Source: Streptomyces neyagawaensis (GTDB taxonomy: Bacteria; Actinomycetota; Actinomycetes; Streptomycetales; Streptomycetaceae). Taken from it: a DNA stretch of 64,000 bases. The notes under the pieces were generated by a model. The model was not told the DNA's origin. It did not search any database and saw only the letters and a program-made list of their open reading frames with translations. The number at the start of each line of letters is the position of its first letter. Positions within the stretch are counted from its first letter, which is position 1. The stretch spans positions 124,001 through 188,000 of the forward strand of contig NZ_JAMGBG010000013.1 in NCBI RefSeq assembly GCF_023516595.1, read 5' to 3'. Positions 57,319 through 64,000 of the stretch are shown piece by piece. Both the position numbers and the translations under genes were made by a program.

Positions 57319-58032
57319 ATGGCTTTCAACCCTCTGCTCAACCCCAGGAACCTGACCTGGGACGACGTCGATCCCCGTCGGCATCCGTTCGACGCCGCCG
57401 AGGCCGCCGAGGCGGTCCGCGCCCTGGCCCCCGCGCGCCGCACCCCTCTTCGCCCGGCCGGCCACGCCGCGTACGACGACATCATCCGGTGGTCCCTCGA
57501 GGCGGGTTGGGACTGGGCCGACGAGATGACCCTCGCCATGGTCGAGCGGTGGGGCCGCTGGACCGTCGGCTGGCGTTGGTCCCCCGACGAGGGCGATTAC
57601 GACGGCGGCCCGGTCGGCGCCTGGTGCTGTACCCGCGACTCGATCAGCGCCACCGACCCGGAGGAGACCCTCGACCGGATCACGGAGGCGCTGTGCGAGT
57701 GGCGGAACTGGCTGGAGGACACGGCCGACCGCTTCGACCACTACCCGCTGGACCGCATGCCCGCCGAGGACCGCCAGGACGCCTGGGAACGCGCCACCGT
57801 CCGCCTGGTCACCCAGGTCGTGGACCGCACGGGCGGCGGCAGCGGCTGGTACGGCCACTGCGAGCAGGTCCTCATCTGGTTCCTGACCCGCTGGGGCGTG
57901 GCCGAGGAGACCGCCCGGGCCCAGGTCGAGAAGGCGATCGACGGTCGCTTCCTCAGCTGGAGCGCGCCCGAGCGCACCCTCGTGGACGACGTGGCGGAAC
58001 GCCTCGCGACCTCCCTGGAGGCGGACTCCTGA
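57319..58032 (+). CDS. Conserved protein co-translated with a Fic protein
   Basis: A 237-residue soluble, acidic, Trp-rich protein (SLEAGWDWADEMTLAMVERW, TVGWRWSPDEGDYDGG, GVAEETARAQVEKAIDGRF). I do not recognise the family. Its stop overlaps the CTG start of the Fic gene as CTGA, so the two are made in equal amounts. It could be the Fic protein's inhibitor, chaperone or target-recognition partner. No (S/T)XXXE(G/N) inhibitory helix was noticed. An ATG at 57310 is an alternative start. Confidence 0.65.
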   Translation: MAFNPLLNPRNLTWDDVDPRRHPFDAAEAAEAVRALAPARRTPLRPAGHAAYDDIIRWSLEAGWDWADEMTLAMVERWGRWTVGWRWSPDEGDYDGGPVGAWCCTRDSISATDPEETLDRITEALCEWRNWLEDTADRFDHYPLDRMPAEDRQDAWERATVRLVTQVVDRTGGGSGWYGHCEQVLIWFLTRWGVAEETARAQVEKAIDGRFLSWSAPERTLVDDVAERLATSLEADS

Positions 58033-58847
58033 GCACGCCCCGCCCGGCCGCCGCCCCGGACCACCTACGGATATGGCAGGCCCTCCGCGAGACGGTCCCC
58101 TGGCATCGCACACGTGCAGTCACCGTGCCGGGGCTCCTTCCCGCCGGCCCGCACGAACGCCTCCCAGTCGTAAAGGTCACCCCGGTAAAAGACGGGGCGG
58201 TGCAGGACATCCACGCCCACGACCACCAGCGGTCCCCGGTACGTGCCGTCCGCCTGCGCGCCGCCCTCGACCTGGCCCGCGCCGACGCCGCCTCCGGACT
58301 GCCCCTCACCTTCGACCGTCTCGCCGCCTGGCAGCGCCAGGTGCTGGGCCTGCCGACGCGCCCGGCGTTCCGCACCGACCCGGCGTACGCGAAGGAGGGC
58401 CGCGAACGCTACGGCACCGGCGCCGACCTTCCGGACCGCCTCGCCGACTGCCTCGCGCAGAGCGCGGAACCGGCCCTCGCGCTCCCGGCCCGCGCCGCCC
58501 GCGCCTACCTCGACGTGTGCTTCTTCCACCCGTTCGACGACGGCAACGCCCGCGCCGCGTTCCTGACGCTGACGTACGTGTTGGCCCGGGACGGGGTCGC
58601 GCTGGACGAAGTGGGGCCCGTACGCCGGGTGCCCCGCCGTGCCGACGACGCCGGCGGCGCGCTCTCCCTGGCCGACCTCGTCGCCGTACTCATCTCGGGC
58701 ACCGCCCGTCGTGCCGCTCACGCGGACCGCTCCTCTCCGCCGCACCGGCACTCGAACCAGACGGTCTTGCCGTCGCGCCACCTGCCCACACCCCACTTGT
58801 CCGCCACGGCGTCGACCAGCACGAGACCCCGGCCGCCGTCCGCGTAG
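58029..58847 (+). CDS. Fic-domain protein with altered active-site motif
   Basis: A 272-residue Fic-fold protein. The motif near residue 167 is HPFDDGNARAAF. It keeps the catalytic His, the Asp and the Asn of HxFx(D/E)GN(G/A)RxxR but has Phe where the last Arg (ATP gamma-phosphate contact) is expected. AMPylation or another nucleotide transfer is the family reaction. The best start is CTG at 58029, overlapping the upstream stop, with GGAGG before it; no ATG or GTG precedes the conserved part. The last roughly 40 residues are antisense to the next gene and probably not structured. Confidence 0.8.
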   Translation: MSTPRPAAAPDHLRIWQALRETVPWHRTRAVTVPGLLPAGPHERLPVVKVTPVKDGAVQDIHAHDHQRSPVRAVRLRAALDLARADAASGLPLTFDRLAAWQRQVLGLPTRPAFRTDPAYAKEGRERYGTGADLPDRLADCLAQSAEPALALPARAARAYLDVCFFHPFDDGNARAAFLTLTYVLARDGVALDEVGPVRRVPRRADDAGGALSLADLVAVLISGTARRAAHADRSSPPHRHSNQTVLPSRHLPTPHLSATASTSTRPRPPSA

Positions 58848-59152
58848 GGCGACAGGTCGGTGCGCAGAACAGGGAGTTGTTCGGACCCGTCCGTCACCTC
58901 CACCCGGACCCCGCCCGGCGACCGCAGCAACAGCAGGGCGCAGCGGCGGTCCGGGACGTGCCGTACGACGTTGGCGAGCAGTTCCGTGACCCCGAGTTCC
59001 ACCGCGTCGGTCAGTTCCGGCATCTCCCACTCGTCGAGGTAGGAGCGGACGATGCGGCGGATGTGGTGCGCGGAGTGCTCACCGACGGTGAAGCACATCC
59101 GGTGCTGGGCGGGACGAGCGCCCAGCACGATGGGGGGAATGTATCCGTTCAC
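58718..59152 (-). CDS. ATP-binding anti-sigma/regulatory kinase-like protein (HATPase_c)
   Basis: A 144-residue RsbW/SpoIIAB-like ATPase domain: AVELGVTELLANVVRHV (N-box), VEVTDGSEQLPV (G1-type) and DGGRGLVLVDAVADKWGV (G2-type), with few other residues. In Streptomyces such proteins occur beside XRE/DUF397 (WhiJ-type) pairs, as here, and are thought to tune development or antibiotic production. The GTG at 59152 is chosen; the frame is open to 59230. It is divergent from the XRE gene and overlaps the Fic 3' end. Confidence 0.88.
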   Translation of the reverse strand: MNGYIPPIVLGARPAQHRMCFTVGEHSAHHIRRIVRSYLDEWEMPELTDAVELGVTELLANVVRHVPDRRCALLLLRSPGGVRVEVTDGSEQLPVLRTDLSPYADGGRGLVLVDAVADKWGVGRWRDGKTVWFECRCGGEERSA

Positions 59153-60053
59153 CCCACAAGGGTGACCTGGCGCAACTACTGTCGGCGACAGAACGGACAC
59201 AACCTGTTCAACAGTGAGTTCAAGCTTCAACGAGGGGACAGCACCATGACCCAGATCAACACCCTCGACCCCGGCGCCTCACCGCTCGACTACTACGGCT
59301 ACGAGCTGCGGCGCTGCCGGGAGGCCGCGGGCCTGACACAGAAGCAGTTGGGGAGCATCCTGGGCTATACGGCATCGCTGATCGGCCAGATCGAGACGGC
59401 GAGGAAAGTTCCGACGCTGGAGTTCAGCGAACGGGCGGACGTGGCGCTGGGAACCGATGGGTTGCTGTCGCGCCTCCTGACGCTGGTGATGCGCAGCCAA
59501 CTCCCGAGCTGGTTCCAACAGGTGGCGGAGCTGGAAGCACGAGCCACAGCGATCCACGTCTTCCAACCTCAACTTGTGCATGGCCTGCTTCAGACAGAAG
59601 CCTACGCGGGTGCCGTGTTCAGCGCTGTGAACGACCGTGACCTGGACAATCGCATCGCGGCTCGGATGGCACGGCAGCGCATCTTCGAGAAGGACAAGCC
59701 GCCGGTGTTCTGGGCGGTACTCGGCGAGGCCGTGCTTTACCAGAGGCTTGGCGGTCCTGACGTGATGCGAGGCCAACTGCTGAAACTGTTGGCCTGCGAG
59801 AAGAACCCCTACGTCAACATCCAGGTACTACCGTTCGCCGCCGGAAGCCACGCCGGCTTCCCAGGAGCGTTCGACGTCTTCCGTTTCTCGAACGACCCCA
59901 CCATCGTGTACAGCGAGGACTACGAAACGGGCCACGCGACCGCCAATCCAGACGCGGTCGAGAACCGCATGCTCCGTTACGATCATCTGCAAGCTGCCGC
60001 TTTGTCCGTCAAGGACTCGGTGGAGCTGATCCGGCACGTGATGGAGGAACGCT

Positions 60054-61560
<1,507 letters not shown>

Positions 61561-61561
61561 C

Positions 61562-61575
61562 TAGTACGCGTTCTA
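61562..61575. promoter_or_regulatory. KstR-type operator upstream of the thiolase
   Basis: TAGTACGCGTTCTA (TAGAACGCGTACTA on the other strand) is the centre of a 24-base near-perfect palindrome with outer arms AGAACTAG and CTAGTTCT. It differs from TnnAACnnGTTnnA at one base. The remaining roughly 290 bases to the esterase gene hold nothing else recognised. Confidence 0.7.
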
Positions 61576-61868
61576 GTTCTCCTGACAGCGTGCCGACGTG
61601 ACACACATCGCCGCAAGGGTCGTGCACGGCGCACACGCGATCCGCGGGCGGATTCCTCCGTGCGCGGGCGCACCACGCGCGCGGGAAGCCGGAGGTCACC
61701 CCGGCTCTCACGGCGCGTCACTGGGCCACGGGGGTGACACCGCGAAGGTAATCGCCTCTCGCTCCCACTCCCTTCGTACGGATGAAGCGCCCGATGTCGC
61801 GTGGCAGGCCCCCGGTGGCGCTGCTGCGATGTGGGGGTCCGTGCCCCCCGCACTAGGAGACGACCACG

Positions 61869-63092
61869 TTGTCCGAGCAACAGCACGAGCAGGCGGAGCG
61901 AAGCGTCGGGGAGTTCACCCTCGCCGCCCCCGTGAGCGCCGAACCGACGGCACCCCGGACGTACACGGCACCCGAACCGGACGCGCGGTGGCAGCTGCCC
62001 CACGGCTTCGCGCACGTCTTCCACGGCGAGGGCAACCAGGCGATCACCCGGCCGGTGGTCATGGCCGACGGCTTCAACCTGGGCAGGAGCGAACTGGAGT
62101 GGCTGTACGCCGGCCTCGACGGCGGCGCCTACCCACTGTTGAGCGAACTGCGCCGCCGGGGCCGTGACGTCATCCTGCTCGGCTTCGACGAGCGCAGCGC
62201 CTCCCTGCTGGACAACGCCGACGCCGCGATCGCCGCGATCCTGCGGACCCGCGCCGAGCAGTCGGGTGACACACGGCTGACCGTGGGCGGCTTCAGCATG
62301 GGCGGCCTGGTCACCCGCTACGCCCTCGCCAAGCTGGAGACGCAGCGGATGGACCACCGCACCGCCGTGTACTTCTCGTACGACACCCCGCACCGCGGCG
62401 CCGTCGTCCCCGTCGGCCTCCAGGCGTTCTCGCACTTCATCCCGGCACCGAACTCCTTCGCCCGGCAGATGAACAGCCCGGCCGCCCGGCAGATGCTGTG
62501 GCGGCACTTCAACCCGGTGACCGGTGACGCCGCCATCGCCGTCGAGCGCACACAGTTCCTGACCGCGCTGTCCAAGGTCGGAGGCTGGCCCACCGTGCCG
62601 AGGAGACTCGCGCTCGCCAACGGGCGCGGGGACGGCACGGGCCTCGCGATCCCGCCCGGCGAGACCGCGCTGAAGGTGGAGCGGATCTTCCCGGGGACCG
62701 CCTTCCACACCCAGGCGCAGGGCAAGGACATCGTCGTCGCCGAGCTGAAACGACGGTTCCCGCCGACCGAGCGGACCATACTGACCAGCGACTTCCCTGA
62801 GTTCGACGGCGCGCCCGGCGGCACCCTCCGCTCGTACGGCATCCTCGCCGACATGCTGAGGAGGTTCGGCGCGGGCATCGATCTGCGGCACGAGCACATC
62901 TGCTTCGTCCCCACGGTCAGCGCGCTCGCGATCCGCGACCTCGACCAGCAGAAGGACCTGTACGCGGCCGTCGACGACCTGGACCCGGACGAGTCCGAGG
63001 CCGACGACTTCCTCTGCTCCTCGGAGACCACGGCGCACACCGCCATCACCCCGGAGCTCGGCGCGTGGCTGCTGGACCGGCTGCCCGACTGA
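61869..63092 (+). CDS. Alpha/beta-hydrolase (esterase/lipase-like)
   Basis: A 407-residue hydrolase without a signal peptide. The nucleophile elbow is LTVGGFSMGGLVTRYALAKL (Ser in GFSMGG), preceded by VILLGFDERSASLLDNADAA. The N-terminal PVVMADGFNLGRSELEWL supplies the oxyanion region, and HEHICFVPTVSALAI holds a likely catalytic His. It resembles PGAP1/lipase-like enzymes that cleave ester-linked lipids. The TTG at 61869 with AGGAGA eight bases before it is the best start. It lies between the two KstR-linked genes and may supply substrate, but has no site immediately before it. Confidence 0.8.
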   Translation: MSEQQHEQAERSVGEFTLAAPVSAEPTAPRTYTAPEPDARWQLPHGFAHVFHGEGNQAITRPVVMADGFNLGRSELEWLYAGLDGGAYPLLSELRRRGRDVILLGFDERSASLLDNADAAIAAILRTRAEQSGDTRLTVGGFSMGGLVTRYALAKLETQRMDHRTAVYFSYDTPHRGAVVPVGLQAFSHFIPAPNSFARQMNSPAARQMLWRHFNPVTGDAAIAVERTQFLTALSKVGGWPTVPRRLALANGRGDGTGLAIPPGETALKVERIFPGTAFHTQAQGKDIVVAELKRRFPPTERTILTSDFPEFDGAPGGTLRSYGILADMLRRFGAGIDLRHEHICFVPTVSALAIRDLDQQKDLYAAVDDLDPDESEADDFLCSSETTAHTAITPELGAWLLDRLPD

Positions 63093-63133
63093 CCCGCCCG
63101 ACGGATTCGGGTCGCCGTAGCCCTTGCGACTTG

Positions 63134-63147
63134 TAGAACGCGTTACT
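63134..63147. promoter_or_regulatory. KstR-type operator upstream of the P450
   Basis: TAGAACGCGTTACT, continuing to TAGAACGCGTTACTA if one base is allowed, matches TnnAACnnGTTnnA except at the last position. It lies 78 bases before the CYP125-like start. Confidence 0.7.
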
Positions 63148-63225
63148 ACGGTCACGGCGACCCGGATAACTGATGGACCGTCAGGGACGGTCCGTCGGAG
63201 ACCGTCTGAGCGACGGGAGTCGACC

Positions 63226-64000
63226 ATGCCCTGTCCAGCGCTGCCCGACGGGTTCGACCTCACCGACCCGGATCTGCTCCACCACCGTGTCCCCCTCCCC
63301 GAGTTCGCCGAGCTGCGCCGCACGGAACCGGTCCACTGGGTCCCGCAGGCGCCGGGCCTCGCGGGCTTCGGCGACGAGGGCTACTGGGCCGTGACCCGGC
63401 ACGCGGACGTCAAGTACGTCTCCACCCACCCCGAGTTGTACTCGTCGTTCCTGAACACGGCGATCATCCGGTTCAACGAGCACATCGAGCGGGACGCCAT
63501 CGACGCGCAGCGGCTGATCCTGCTGAACATGGACCCTCCGGAGCACACCCGGGTACGGCAGATCGTCCAGCGGGTGTTCACCCCGCGGGCGATCCGCGCC
63601 CTGGAGGACAACCTGCGCGAGAGGGCCCACGCCATCGCGCGCGAGGCGCTCGCCCAGCCCGGCCCCTTCGACTTCGTCACCCAGGTCGCCTGCGAACTGC
63701 CCCTCCAGGCCATAGCGGAGCTGATCGGCATCCCGCAGGACGACCGGGCGAAGATCTTCGAGTGGTCGAACCGGATGATCTCGTACGACGACCCGGAGTA
63801 CGCCATCACCGAAGAGGTCGGCCAGGAGTCGGCCACCGAACTCATCGCGTACGCGATGAACATGGCCGCCGACCGCAAGCAGTGCCCGGCGAAGGACATC
63901 GTGAGCACGCTGGTCGCCGCCGAGGACGAGGGGAGCCTCGCCTCGGACGAGTTCGGGTTCTTCGTGCTGATGCTGGCGGTCGCGGGCAACGAGACCACCC
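63226..64000 (+). CDS. cyp125: CYP125-like cytochrome P450 (partial, runs past window)
   Basis: The first 258 residues of a P450 resembling mycobacterial CYP125, which oxidises the terminal C26/C27 methyl of cholesterol and cholest-4-en-3-one. Matching segments are LLHHRVPLPEFAELRRTEPV, LILLNMDPPEHTRVRQIVQR, FTPRAIRALEDNLRERAH, VACELPLQAIAELIGIPQDD and IFEWSNRMISYDDPEYA. The I-helix AVAGNETT ends the visible part. The haem-Cys loop is outside the window. The ATG follows GGGAG. A KstR-type site is upstream, and the ferredoxin at 41.7 kb is a possible electron donor. Confidence 0.88.
   Translation, partial: MPCPALPDGFDLTDPDLLHHRVPLPEFAELRRTEPVHWVPQAPGLAGFGDEGYWAVTRHADVKYVSTHPELYSSFLNTAIIRFNEHIERDAIDAQRLILLNMDPPEHTRVRQIVQRVFTPRAIRALEDNLRERAHAIAREALAQPGPFDFVTQVACELPLQAIAELIGIPQDDRAKIFEWSNRMISYDDPEYAITEEVGQESATELIAYAMNMAADRKQCPAKDIVSTLVAAEDEGSLASDEFGFFVLMLAVAGNETT

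Noticed and set aside
56308..58113. 601-codon minus-strand frame opposite the secreted protein and Fic partner
   Set aside because: No domain, Arg/Gly-rich, spans several convincing plus-strand genes.
59200..59216. AACCTGTT core resembling a KstR half-match before the XRE gene
   Set aside because: Outer positions do not fit and the neighbouring genes are developmental regulators, so it is probably chance.

Overview
This is high-GC actinobacterial DNA, almost certainly Streptomyces. Codon third positions are strongly G/C. Genes are packed and often coupled by 4-base start/stop overlaps. The gene content is typical of the genus: GH43 enzymes with AbfB or ricin-B modules, F420-dependent luciferase-like oxidoreductases, an XRE/DUF397/ATP-binding module, a bifunctional RNase H/phosphatase and an SCO2322-type protein. 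No tRNA, rRNA, CRISPR array, transposase or integrase was recognised.

Layout. 1-4.5 kb: end of a LuxR regulator, two secreted GH43 arabinan/xylan-type hydrolases, an LLM oxidoreductase. 4.5-8.2 kb: an islet bounded by a 31-bp direct repeat of the 3' end of rnpB. It carries a P1B-type metal ATPase with a hemerythrin tail and a 5'-truncated CBS-BON gene, but no integrase. 8.2-20.2 kb: rnpB (minus strand) and housekeeping or regulatory genes: EamA exporter, AraC, MerR with a probable leaderless promoter, RNB ribonuclease, YaaA, KDPG aldolase, RNase H/phosphatase, zinc-ribbon coiled coil, Nif3. 20.5-30 kb: a propeller-like protein, a three-gene lipid operon (MaoC-type hydratase, Zn alcohol dehydrogenase, SDR), a SigE-type sigma factor with a membrane partner, an MFS pump and a methyltransferase. 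30-40.5 kb: an Mrr-like nuclease/TerD fusion, a cell-wall amidase, membrane proteins, a second LLM enzyme, a glycosyltransferase-methyltransferase-prenyltransferase-repeat operon, and a KstR-like TetR regulator. 40.5-45.6 kb: a TPP riboswitch with no thiamine gene after it, a TPR protein, an aldehyde dehydrogenase-ferredoxin pair, an MBL-fold hydrolase and an APH-type kinase. 45.6-52.1 kb: a cobalamin riboswitch followed by five coupled genes (two secreted, membrane-anchored proteins plus ECF transporter T, A-A and S components). 52-64 kb: small secreted protein, PH-like protein, NarL-type two-component pair, secreted protein, Fic protein with partner, the XRE/DUF397/ATP-binding set, a FadA5-like thiolase, an esterase and a CYP125-like P450 cut by the window end.

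Two systems run across the window. First, a probable KstR (sterol/lipid) regulon. The TetR protein at 39.8 kb closely resembles mycobacterial KstR. Palindromes of the form TnnAACnnGTTnnA lie upstream of that gene and its divergent glycosyltransferase, of the MaoC-ADH-SDR operon, between the ALDH-ferredoxin and MBL genes, upstream of the thiolase and upstream of the P450. Together these encode plausible steps of sterol side-chain oxidation and beta-oxidation. Second, a cobalamin-controlled ECF uptake operon begins with an alpha/alpha-barrel-type surface protein that may capture the corrinoid in the way transcobalamin does. All functional statements rest on reading the sequence and remembered family knowledge; no database search was possible.
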